In this document: in pieces, positions 26,421 to 33,976 of the stretch | How the letters are laid out: the number at the start of each line of letters is the position of its first letter | How positions within the stretch are numbered: the first letter of the stretch is position 1 | NCBI RefSeq assembly: GCF_020023385.1 | Contig: NZ_JAIQCL010000013.1 | Coordinates: forward strand, 1 to 64,000 | Reading direction: 5' to 3' | DNA from: Planococcus circulans | GTDB taxonomy: Bacteria; Bacillota; Bacilli; Bacillales_A; Planococcaceae | DNA length: 64,000 bases | Notes under the pieces: model-generated | Told to the model about the DNA's origin: nothing | Seen by the model: only the letters and a program-made list of their open reading frames with translations | Database searches by the model: none | Made by a program: the position numbers and the translations under genes

Positions 26421-27434
26421 TTATTTGTCCGGATCATTTTCCAGCGCTCTTAGTATTTGGTCAACCAGTCGATCGCCGAATTCTGCTTTGAACTCTTCCT
26501 GAACTTGAGATGCTGCTTTTTTGAAACTTTCCGTTTCCGTCTGAATGATTTCCATTCCACCCGCCTGCAATTCCTCCACCATGCTTTCCTCGTTGGTTTG
26601 GACCAGCTCACGGTGGAATTGTGCTGCCTGTTGAGAGCTTTCCTTTATCAATTGCTGGTTTTCTGCTGACAGGTCATGCCAGAACTCGTCACTGATTGCT
26701 ACAGGTAAAGGCATGTATTGATGCCCCGTTAAATTCAGGTAATCCTGCACTTCCTGAAATTTACTGGCATATATATTCGCTATGGGATTTTCCTGAGCGT
26801 CCACAGTTCCCTGTTGAAGTCCCATATAAAGCTCACCAAATGCCATAGGTGTCGGATTTGCTCCAAATGCTTTAAACGTACTCAATGATAGAGGGAATTC
26901 AGGCGTCCTGATCTTCAGTCCGGCTAAGTCCTCTTGCGTTTTTATAGGCCGATTTGAAGTGACATGGCGAAACCCATTTTCAAAGTACGTAAGTATTCTT
27001 AAATTATTCTCCAAGAATAGCTCAGCCACTTCTTCTCCCACTTCTCCATCCAATACATTCCAAGCCTGCTCCCGTGTTTCAAATAAATAAGGCAACTCAA
27101 ACACGCTTATTCTCTGATCATATTGGCTGAAAGCACTGGCAGCCACCATCTGCAGATCATTGAATGTCACACTTTCAATCATTTCAGCCTCGGATCCAAG
27201 CTGCTCACTTGGAAATACTTCGACTTTGATCTGTCCATTCGATTTTCTTTCCACCAGTTCCTTGAATTTCATTACAGCCAAATGCCTTTCGTTCGTCTCT
27301 GCAGAGCCATGTCCAAATCTGATTGTGATGATTTCATCAGATTCAACTATATGGTCCGAAGTAAAAACAGCGATACCGATACTGACCGCCAATGCCACTG
27401 TAACGATAATCATGAAATTGCGGAATTTCTTCAT
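26421..27434 (-). CDS. dctP: TRAP transporter substrate-binding protein DctP
   Basis: A 337-residue binding protein anchored by an N-terminal hydrophobic segment (FMIIVTVALAVSIGIAVF) without a clear lipobox Cys. The DctP fold is shown by IRFGHGSAETNERHLAVMKFKE, FPSEQLGSEAEMIE, the GLKIRTPEFP segment with the conserved Arg that pairs with a carboxylate or similar anion, and QGTVDAQENP. So the imported compound is probably acidic. The gene is followed by dctQ and dctM and preceded by the SDR gene. Confidence 0.9.
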   Translation of the reverse strand: MKKFRNFMIIVTVALAVSIGIAVFTSDHIVESDEIITIRFGHGSAETNERHLAVMKFKELVERKSNGQIKVEVFPSEQLGSEAEMIESVTFNDLQMVAASAFSQYDQRISVFELPYLFETREQAWNVLDGEVGEEVAELFLENNLRILTYFENGFRHVTSNRPIKTQEDLAGLKIRTPEFPLSLSTFKAFGANPTPMAFGELYMGLQQGTVDAQENPIANIYASKFQEVQDYLNLTGHQYMPLPVAISDEFWHDLSAENQQLIKESSQQAAQFHRELVQTNEESMVEELQAGGMEIIQTETESFKKAASQVQEEFKAEFGDRLVDQILRALENDPDK

Positions 27435-27508
27435 CCTCTCACCCCTCAGTGCAAAGCAATTATTATCGCTTTAGATGATAGCGGTTACATTTTTTTGTCG
27501 ATCATCGA

Positions 27509-28270
27509 TCAATCGATGTGGGAACCGCCATTGATATCCAATTCTTCTCCAGTTATATAACTGGCACCTTCAGAAACAAGGAACGTGATGGAGTTGGCAA
27601 CGTCATCTACACGACCGATTCTTCCAGCTGGAATCTCTTTTCTAATTTCAGCTTTCTTTTCCTCAGTCAGCATATCTCCTGTAATATCCGTTCCTCCAAT
27701 AAGCCCTGGTGCCACTGTATTGCAGGTAATTCCAAATTCCGCCATTTCTCTTGCAACAGCTTTTGTAAAACCGGTTACACCCGCTTTTGCTGCAGAGTAA
27801 TGAGACCCACCAAAAATTCCGCCTCCGCGCTTTCCAGAAACTGAACTCAAGTTAACAATTCTGCCATAGCCTTCTTTTTTCATATGCGGAAGGACAGCCT
27901 GTGTCAGGAAAAAGACACCTTTCATATTTATGTCAAAAACCAAGTCCCATTCTTTCTCTTCAATATCAATCACTCTTGTCGGTCGTGAAATTCCTGCGTT
28001 ATTAACGAGAATATCAATTTTTCCGAACTTCTCTATCAACTGAGTGATACTTTTATCAATCTGCGCTTTGTCAGTCACATCCAATTTCACTGAATGCGCT
28101 TTTCCGCCCGTTGATTTAAGATCCTGGACCGCTAGTTCCAGACCTTCTTCATTAATATCCGCTAAAATCACTGTAGCTCCGCGTTTACTCAATTGCTTGG
28201 CGGTTTCCTTGCCAATACCTTTTTCAGAACCTGCTCCTGTAATTAATGCAACTCTATTGTCGAAATTCAT
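27509..28270 (-). CDS. Short-chain dehydrogenase/reductase
   Basis: A 253-residue classical SDR. The cofactor motif is TGAGSEKGIG (residues 11-20), the NNAG motif is at about 89-92, the catalytic Ser is in VNLSSVSG and the catalytic pair is YSAAK (about 157-161). Asp38 after the second strand (VILADINEEG) indicates NAD preference. Close FabG-like relatives act on fatty acyl or sugar/polyol substrates. Here it lies between the split transketolase and the TRAP importer, so it probably oxidises or reduces the imported compound or the aldehyde released by the transketolase. Confidence 0.87.
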   Translation of the reverse strand: MNFDNRVALITGAGSEKGIGKETAKQLSKRGATVILADINEEGLELAVQDLKSTGGKAHSVKLDVTDKAQIDKSITQLIEKFGKIDILVNNAGISRPTRVIDIEEKEWDLVFDINMKGVFFLTQAVLPHMKKEGYGRIVNLSSVSGKRGGGIFGGSHYSAAKAGVTGFTKAVAREMAEFGITCNTVAPGLIGGTDITGDMLTEEKKAEIRKEIPAGRIGRVDDVANSITFLVSEGASYITGEELDINGGSHID

Positions 28271-28312
28271 TTTTTTCCAACTCCCAATTCATTTTATTTT
28301 TAAAAGAAGCAA

Positions 28313-28332
28313 CCACCTTTTGAAAAAGGTGG
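28313..28332. other. Intercistronic hairpin
   Basis: CCACCTTT and AAAGGTGG (loop of four) lie between the transketolase and SDR genes. No T-run follows on the minus strand, so it is more likely a processing or stability element than a full terminator. Confidence 0.4.
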
Positions 28333-28360
28333 CCACTCACTAGGTAATCGGCAAGAAGCT

Positions 28361-29350
28361 TTATTTAATCAATTCCTTGGCAACTGATGCAATGCCTTCG
28401 CCGTCAAGTTTATAATGCTTGTAAAGATGATATGGTTTTCCGATAAGCGAATACTCATCATAAAAGCCATGGCGCTTGAATTTGCATTGTGCATCAGACT
28501 CCATAAGGACTTCCGCGACAGCACTGCCCAAACCACCTTGAATATTATGTTCCTCAACTGTCAGGATCGCTCCAGTTTCTTTTGCAGCAGTTATGACCGC
28601 TTCTGTATCCATCGGTTTAATGGTATGCATATCAATCACCCGAGCTGAAATCCCTTCAGCCGAAAGCTGATCAGCTGCTTTCAATGCTTCACCAACTTCA
28701 ATTCCACAAGCAATAATCGTTATATCGGTTCCATCAGTTAGAATATTGGCCTTGCCTATTACGTTTTGTACCCGTTCTTCGTCTTTTTGATAGACGGGTT
28801 CTTCACGTCCACGGCTGACTCTGAAATAAATTGGTCCCTGATACGTTTTGACGGATTCTTCAACCATCTCTGCCATAGCTACACCATCAGCCGGAGAAAT
28901 AACCGTCATATTCGCCATCGAACGCGTAATTGCAATGTCTTCTGTTGCGTGATGTGATGAGCCGTAGAAGCCCATAGCTATACCAGTGTGCGTGCCGATC
29001 AATCGGACATTCAAATTCGGATATGCCACTGCAGTTTTGATGTTTTCAGCAGCCAACACGCCGAGAAATGACGCATAGGTAGCAACAAATGGTATTTTGC
29101 CTGTTGTTGCAAGTCCGGCAGCAGCCGTCACCATATTCTTTTCTGCTAAACCGAAATTGAAGAAGCGTTCCGGAAACTCTTTGCCAAAGTCATATAATCT
29201 CGTTGGTTTCCCAAGATCAGCACAAAGCGCAACGATCTCCGGATGGTCATTACCTAATTTCGCCAGAGTTGCACCTGCTGTCAGCTGTTTTGACATCTCT
29301 AAGCTTTTGAATAATTCCCAAGTATCTTCGTGAAATGTATGTGTTGTCAT
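28361..29350 (-). CDS. Transketolase, C-terminal subunit (split)
   Basis: The 329-residue half of a split transketolase that carries the pyrimidine-binding and C-terminal domains. FNFGLAEKNMVTAAAGLATTG holds the conserved Glu that activates thiamine diphosphate, and GSSHHATEDIAITRSMANM is typical of the family. GGAGG lies before the ATG at 29350; the longer frame from 29395 overlaps the partner gene and was rejected. It starts 1 base after the stop of the N-terminal subunit. Together they form one complete enzyme that moves two-carbon units from a ketose to an aldose. Confidence 0.9.
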   Translation of the reverse strand: MTTHTFHEDTWELFKSLEMSKQLTAGATLAKLGNDHPEIVALCADLGKPTRLYDFGKEFPERFFNFGLAEKNMVTAAAGLATTGKIPFVATYASFLGVLAAENIKTAVAYPNLNVRLIGTHTGIAMGFYGSSHHATEDIAITRSMANMTVISPADGVAMAEMVEESVKTYQGPIYFRVSRGREEPVYQKDEERVQNVIGKANILTDGTDITIIACGIEVGEALKAADQLSAEGISARVIDMHTIKPMDTEAVITAAKETGAILTVEEHNIQGGLGSAVAEVLMESDAQCKFKRHGFYDEYSLIGKPYHLYKHYKLDGEGIASVAKELIK

Positions 29351-29351
29351 A

Positions 29352-30200
29352 TTAGTTGCCTCCTTCAATTTCTGCAATCGCTTTTTTGATATCATCTTCG
29401 CCCAGGTTAGCTACATGCCATTCGAATCCATGCTCCATGAAAGAAACCCCTTTACCAGCGACTGTGTCACAAAGAATCATAGTTGGTACATCAGATTCCA
29501 CCGGAGGCAGGTTTTCAAATACTTCAATCAATGCTTCCACATCGTGGCCATCGACATCAACGACATTCCACCCAAAGCTTTCCCATTTATCTTTAATCGG
29601 ATTAACATTCATCAATTCTTCCGTTACTCCGTCCACCGTTACTTTGTTGTTATCCACTATTGCTACAAGATTGCCGAGTTTAAAGCTGGCTGCACTCATG
29701 GCGGCTTCCCAAACCTGGCCTTCCTGCAGTTCCCCATCACCCATCAGGATGAAGCTTCTGTATTTTTCTTCATCTACACGTGCCCCTAAGGACATTCCCA
29801 CACCTACCGACAAACCGTGCCCAATAGATCCAGAACTGAAGTCAATTCCTTTTATCTTATTCATATCAGGATGATCGCCGAAAGCGCTTCCTAACTGTGT
29901 ATACGTATCCAGTTCCTTTTTCGGGAAAAATCCAACATCGGCCAAAATCGGATAAACACCCACCGCTGAATGGCCTTTCCCCATAACAAAACGGTCTCTG
30001 CTTTTCCATTGGGGATTTTTCGGATCGTAGTTCAATACATGGTAATAAAGTGTCGAAAAAATTTCAGAACTGGAGAAGGACGATCCATAATGCCCGCTTT
30101 TTGCATATGAGATCAAACGAATTGTTTCCAGCCTTGACATTTTTGCTTTTTCTTTTATTAACTCTACTTTGTCTGTGGTCGTTGAAAATAAATTTGTCAT
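29352..30200 (-). CDS. Transketolase, N-terminal (TPP-binding) subunit (split)
   Basis: The 282-residue thiamine diphosphate-binding half. The TPP motif begins MGDGELQEGQVWEA and ends about 30 residues later in DNN. The catalytic His loop reads SGHYGSSFSSSEIF; most transketolases have Pro where this one has Tyr after GH, which may alter the donor pocket. It is the first gene of the operon, with AGGAGG before its ATG. The cell presumably has a full-length housekeeping transketolase elsewhere, so this one should serve a dedicated pathway. Confidence 0.9.
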   Translation of the reverse strand: MTNLFSTTTDKVELIKEKAKMSRLETIRLISYAKSGHYGSSFSSSEIFSTLYYHVLNYDPKNPQWKSRDRFVMGKGHSAVGVYPILADVGFFPKKELDTYTQLGSAFGDHPDMNKIKGIDFSSGSIGHGLSVGVGMSLGARVDEEKYRSFILMGDGELQEGQVWEAAMSAASFKLGNLVAIVDNNKVTVDGVTEELMNVNPIKDKWESFGWNVVDVDGHDVEALIEVFENLPPVESDVPTMILCDTVAGKGVSFMEHGFEWHVANLGEDDIKKAIAEIEGGN

Positions 30201-30216
30201 CGTAATTCCTCCTATT

Positions 30217-30232
30217 GGTTAATCGTTTTACC
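30217..30232. promoter_or_regulatory. LacI-type operator, copy 1 (transketolase/TRAP operon)
   Basis: GGTTAATCGTTTTACC, within a longer palindrome TTGG...CCAA (30215-30234) and with a central CG as in most LacI-family operators. It lies between the promoter and the start of the first operon gene. It matches copy 2 at 13 of 16 positions. Confidence 0.6.
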
Positions 30233-30243
30233 AAGCACCTCAA

Positions 30244-30272
30244 ATAATAATGTGTAAGCGCTTTTTTGTCAA
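30244..30272 (-). promoter_or_regulatory. Sigma-A promoter of transketolase/TRAP operon
   Basis: Consensus TTGACA (30267-30272), a 17-base spacer and TATTAT (30244-30249) on the minus strand. Confidence 0.75.
30253..30266. promoter_or_regulatory. cre-like site inside the promoter spacer
   Basis: TGTAAGCGCTTTTT fills the spacer of the promoter. It matches the CcpA consensus at 12 of 14 positions. Its place between -35 and -10 would give glucose repression if bound. Confidence 0.4.
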
Positions 30273-30347
30273 CTCAATATTCTGATTTTTCTTGCGAAAT
30301 CAATTAAAAAATTTATTTTATCCAGCAAAACCTCTGTTCTCTGGGGT

Positions 30348-30376
30348 TTGCTATAAAGATTTAAGTGAGATAAAAT
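30348..30376 (+). promoter_or_regulatory. Sigma-A promoter of the LacI-type regulator
   Basis: TTGCTA (30348-30353), 17 bases, TAAAAT (30371-30376). The start point would be near 30383, just before operator copy 2. Confidence 0.6.
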
Positions 30377-30393
30377 TAACTTACAGGATTTAC

Positions 30394-30409
30394 GGTAAAT
30401 GGTTTTACT
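30394..30409. promoter_or_regulatory. LacI-type operator, copy 2 (regulator autoregulation)
   Basis: GGTAAATGGTTTTACT, 13 of 16 identical to copy 1. It lies directly in front of the regulator's ribosome site AGGAGG (30411-30416). Confidence 0.55.
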
Positions 30410-30423
30410 AAGGAGGCGATAGC

Positions 30424-31422
30424 TTGAAGATTACGATGAAGGATATTGCAAAAGAAGCGAATGTATCCGTAGCCACTGTTTCTCATGTGGTAAATGGAAC
30501 CAAACATATTACAGAAGAAAAACACAAAAGAATTATGGATATTATCCGTAAATATAATTACATCCCGAACTCTACTGCTAAAAATCTCAGAAAAAAAACA
30601 ACTATGACTGCTGGCCTTGTCGTTTCCAGTTTTCCGGATTCATTTGTGACGGAAATGGTATACGGTATTGAAGAACGGGCAAGAGAAATGGGTTACAACC
30701 TCTTACTGGTCAATACCAATGAGAATCGGGATTACGAAGAAGAAACAGTGAATCTATTGTATTCAAAAATGGTGGACGGCATCATCCTGTCTCCAACTTC
30801 GAACGATATTGACTATTTAAATGCCTATACTGAAAACGGATTTCCGATTGTTCTTGTGAACAGATCCAGTCCAGTCGTAAAAAATGCACCGAGCGTCACC
30901 GGTGACAATTTCCAAACAGGCTACGATGCTACTACGCACCTCATAAAGCATGGACATAAAAATATCGGCTTTATCTATGCAGTTCCGGACGTATCGACTA
31001 CTAACCATCGGATTGACGGGTATAAAACAGCATTGGCACAAGCAAATTTGCCATTCAACGAAGATTTACTTGAACTTGGGTTTGCTACTGTTAATGGGGG
31101 AGCCAATGCCGTTAGATCTTTACTGGCAAGAGAAAAAGACATCACGGCATTGTTCATTCAAAATGACTTGATGCTGGTCGGCGTCATTTCGAAGCTGCGC
31201 GAGCTGTCCATCAAAATTCCGGAAGATATCGCTTTAATTGGATTCGGTGATTTTGCTTCGTCCACTATAATCGATCCACCTATCACCAACATAGTCCTGC
31301 CTCCGGAAACCATCGGCAGAACTTCCTTTGACGTCCTGATGAGTAAAATCAACAATCCTGATTACTCGAAACATATTGAACTGCCTCCCACTCTTATTGT
31401 GAGAAAGTCATGTGGCTGTTGA
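30424..31422 (+). CDS. LacI/GalR family transcriptional regulator
   Basis: A 332-residue repressor-type protein. The N-terminal helix-turn-helix MKDIAKEANVSVATVSHVVN is followed by the hinge NSTAKNLRKKTT and a periplasmic-binding-protein-like effector domain (from about residue 60). It starts with TTG, 7 bases after AGGAGG. It is transcribed divergently from the transketolase/TRAP operon, and a shared operator word lies before both units. It therefore probably represses that operon and itself until a sugar-like or acid effector binds. The C-terminus SCGC is common in this family. Confidence 0.9.
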   Translation: MKITMKDIAKEANVSVATVSHVVNGTKHITEEKHKRIMDIIRKYNYIPNSTAKNLRKKTTMTAGLVVSSFPDSFVTEMVYGIEERAREMGYNLLLVNTNENRDYEEETVNLLYSKMVDGIILSPTSNDIDYLNAYTENGFPIVLVNRSSPVVKNAPSVTGDNFQTGYDATTHLIKHGHKNIGFIYAVPDVSTTNHRIDGYKTALAQANLPFNEDLLELGFATVNGGANAVRSLLAREKDITALFIQNDLMLVGVISKLRELSIKIPEDIALIGFGDFASSTIIDPPITNIVLPPETIGRTSFDVLMSKINNPDYSKHIELPPTLIVRKSCGC

Positions 31423-31440
31423 AGCAATAAAATTTTTTCA

Positions 31441-31484
31441 ATATAAAAGGAGTCTGACATTTTGCTGTCAGACTCCTTTTATAT
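31441..31484 (+). terminator. Terminator of LacI-type regulator
   Basis: A 19-bp perfect stem (ATATAAAAGGAGTCTGACA with its complement; loop TTTTGC). The descending arm contains CTCCTTTTATAT rather than a pure T-run. Confidence 0.75.
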
Positions 31485-31639
31485 CTTCATAAGCAACGCA
31501 ATTATGGCCAATTATCGATGGACGTAAAATTTTCAGTGGTCTTGTCGATGCTTTTCTTTCAATAACTGCATATCGAAAAATGCCAAATAAACTCCGTACC
31601 CTAAAAGCGCCGCTGGGAAATGGATTTGCCACCTGTAAA

Positions 31640-31707
31640 AAACACAAAAAATAGCACCTCTTCCGCATGTCCAGGTGTTGAAAACCTAGCGGATGGGTGC
31701 TATTTCT
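31640..31707 (-). terminator. Terminator of IDEAL-domain gene
   Basis: Long hairpin with stem AAATAGCACC (31649-31658) and GGTGCTATTT (31695-31704) and inner pairing, followed by a T-run on the minus strand. The stretch 31485-31639 shows no gene. Confidence 0.7.
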
Positions 31708-31730
31708 GTATTCGTCAGTAGAGTCTAATC

Positions 31731-32054
31731 TTAGTTGACTGTTTCTTTCTTGGTGTTCAATTGAGCGGATAGCTCCTGGAACCATTCTTTATCGTCGGTA
31801 GCGAGTGCCAAATCGATCAGGAAGCCCAGTTGTGCAGCGTCTTTCGTATCCGACTCCGGAATGCTTTCCACTTGGTGCACTGACATAGGAATGGTCATAC
31901 CGATCATTTCTACATTATCGCTTTCCACAACCGTGACGTTCACGGCTTCTTTAAGGACATTCATGGAATCGATGAAACCGATAATCAGCTCGTCGTGGCG
32001 GGATTTGCCTTTCACCCAATCACTTGTTTTCAAAATCGTTTTATTCGTACCCAT
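31731..32054 (-). CDS. IDEAL domain-containing protein
   Basis: A 107-residue soluble protein. The C-terminal AAQLGFLIDLALATDDKEWF (about residues 73-92) fits the IDEAL domain, a short helix pair found in Bacillales proteins such as YpiB and YozD. The N-terminal part (DWVKGKSRHDELIIGFIDSM) is not recognised. The function of the family is unknown. AGAAGGTG precedes the ATG, and a long terminator follows. Confidence 0.65.
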   Translation of the reverse strand: MGTNKTILKTSDWVKGKSRHDELIIGFIDSMNVLKEAVNVTVVESDNVEMIGMTIPMSVHQVESIPESDTKDAAQLGFLIDLALATDDKEWFQELSAQLNTKKETVN

Positions 32055-32407
32055 ATCTATGCACCTTCTTTATATTATTTATCAATCATTGATAGCGTTC
32101 CAAATCCATTATTGCGGCTTACTCTCCCTGTTTCCCTAAACAATTAACGGCAAACACAATCTGCAGAATTTTTAAAGCTTTTTCATAGCAGCACTTGCTT
32201 CAGAAGGTTTTACACTTGAAGAGAAATGCCGCTGACAAAACCTTGAAAACTTGCTGCTAAGTCCAATTCTACGGTTCTGTATCCGCTATTACAATTTATT
32301 TGCCTCAAATTCGAGATAACTGAGATTCAGGTATATTGTGAAAATTATTAGAAGTCTCCCAGGCACATTTCCTTAATGATCAAACAAACCTTTCTTTATC
32401 AAAGCAG
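32055..32407. other. Intergenic region with a long imperfect hairpin
   Basis: No gene is supported. AGCAGCA (32187-32193) pairs with TGCTGCT (32252-32258), and the pairing continues imperfectly through GAAGGTTTT and AAAACCTT. The 72-base hairpin lies 130 bases upstream of the IDEAL gene. It is not followed by a T-run. Confidence 0.35.
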
Positions 32408-32462
32408 CAAAAAAACACCTCCACATTGCCACTATTAAATCATCTGGCATTAGAGGTGTTTC
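32408..32462 (-). terminator. Terminator of fabH
   Basis: Stem AAACACCTC with GAGGTGTTT plus an inner TGCC/GGCA pair, followed by seven T on the minus strand, 54 bases after the fabH stop. Confidence 0.8.
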
Positions 32463-32515
32463 TGCTTATCTCATCCAATTAATTCAAGCCAATTTATCAT
32501 CAAAGGATACTAAGG

Positions 32516-33499
32516 TCAAATCGACCAATTAACCAGCATTCCCGCATGCGTCAAACCGCCGCCAAATCCATAGAGCAGCAATTTATCACCGGATTTGATT
32601 TTGCCTTCCCGCACCCCTTTGTCCAATGACAAAGGAATCGAAGCAGCAGACGTATTGCCGTAATATTCAAGGCTGTAAATTGTCCGCTCCAGCGGAAGGG
32701 CATTTCTGCTGCAGATCGACTCGATAATCCGCAAATTGGCGCTGTGTGGTACAAACCAATCCACCTGATCCGTTTCGAATCCGGCTTTTTCCATCAACGC
32801 CTTCATCCCTTTTGGAACGGTATTAACCGCCCATTTGTAGACCTCACGTCCATTTTGATTAACAAAACCGTTTACGGCCAATTCGTTTCCGAACATGCTG
32901 GTGGAAAGGTCCGTGCAGTACAGATTATGGGCCAATTCTCCATTCGTTCCCATATGGTACTCGATAAAGCTCGGCTTTTCTTCATCGTATTCCACAAGAA
33001 CCGCTCCGCCACCGTCGCCAAATAAGATACAGGTCGACCGGTCACCGTAATCCAGGATCTTGGAGAAGGTTTCTGCTCCGATCACCAAAATCTTTTTGTT
33101 CAAACCGGCCGTGATCAAACCATTTGCCATATGAAGTCCGTAGGTAAATCCGGAGCAAGCCGCATTCAAATCGATGGCCCCGGTGTTTTTTATGCCGAGC
33201 TTTGCCTGGACAAGCGCAGAGACACTCGGCGTCTTAAAATCGGGTGTCATCGTACAGACGATGATCATATCCACATCGTCAAGCGACTTCCCATAGCGTT
33301 CCATTAAGTTTTCGGCAGCTTTAATGCTGATATCACTGGTGAATTCAGTATCCGCAGCGATCCGACGTTCTCTTATCCCGGTTCGTTGGACAATCCACTC
33401 ATCGTTGGTTTCAACTAATTCCTCTAAACGGCGATTGGTCAGCCTCTTTTCAGGTACATATGATCCGATGGCTGTAATTCTGGCTTTTGAAATGTTCAT
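32516..33499 (-). CDS. fabH: Beta-ketoacyl-ACP synthase III (FabH)
   Basis: FabH starts fatty acid synthesis by condensing acyl-CoA primers with malonyl-ACP. In Bacillales it selects branched primers. The catalytic triad is visible: Cys in NAACSGFTYG (about residue 114), His in VPHSANLRI (about 248) and Asn in GNTSAAS (about 278). Its 327 residues are normal. The gene stands alone without fabF, like fabHB of Bacillus subtilis. A perfect FapR operator lies upstream, so it should be repressed by FapR and released by malonyl-CoA. Confidence 0.93.
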   Translation of the reverse strand: MNISKARITAIGSYVPEKRLTNRRLEELVETNDEWIVQRTGIRERRIAADTEFTSDISIKAAENLMERYGKSLDDVDMIIVCTMTPDFKTPSVSALVQAKLGIKNTGAIDLNAACSGFTYGLHMANGLITAGLNKKILVIGAETFSKILDYGDRSTCILFGDGGGAVLVEYDEEKPSFIEYHMGTNGELAHNLYCTDLSTSMFGNELAVNGFVNQNGREVYKWAVNTVPKGMKALMEKAGFETDQVDWFVPHSANLRIIESICSRNALPLERTIYSLEYYGNTSAASIPLSLDKGVREGKIKSGDKLLLYGFGGGLTHAGMLVNWSI

Positions 33500-33545
33500 G
33501 TGTATCGCCCCTTCATGATGTTCTCGCCCTATTCTACCATCAACT

Positions 33546-33564
33546 ATTAGTATTAGGTACTAAT
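33546..33564. promoter_or_regulatory. FapR operator
   Basis: ATTAGTATTAGGTACTAAT; on the coding strand ATTAGTACCTAATACTAAT, a palindrome with TTAGTA arms that matches the known FapR-box pattern. It overlaps a possible promoter, CTTAAA-17-TAATAC, on the minus strand. Confidence 0.75.
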
Positions 33565-33976
33565 TTAGATGGTTTAAGAAGTTTTTTTAAAAAGATTAAG
33601 CTTTTTGTCATCAGCAGAGGATAAAAATTAAATTCTCATTTACTAAAGCAAAAGTTTAGTAATTCTTAAGCCAAATTAATAATTAGCATGTAGAAAAAAA
33701 AAGCCAAAAAGTATGGTCACCAGGCACAATTTGATATTCTGCAAGCCATTCAACCGACTGTTGCCGGTCAGTCAACCTTTGCGGAAATCGGATTGGAAGC
33801 TTTCTGTTTGTACTGTGTTCAAGTAAAAACTTTATTGCAAGATCCGGTCCTCTGTTGTCACGACTTTCCTCCCTTGTTCTGTTCAACACCGGCAATCGAG
33901 GCTGATTCTTCGTATATTTCTTCTGGCTGAAAGGATATAATGGAACCTGCTACGAGAAAATTGCGAGGTGAAAAAG
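33565..33976. other. Intergenic region with a possible gene remnant
   Basis: On the minus strand GGGAGG precedes a GTG (near 33865) that opens only nine codons (MTTEDRILQ). A neighbouring frame then stays open to 33683 and contains PIRFPQRLTDRQQSVEWLAE. This looks like a small gene broken by a frameshift, but I cannot name it. The T-rich end near 33690 is low complexity. Confidence 0.25.

Noticed and set aside
31468..31785. 105-codon minus-strand frame over the terminator region
   Set aside because: It crosses two terminator hairpins and the end of the IDEAL gene; no ribosome site.
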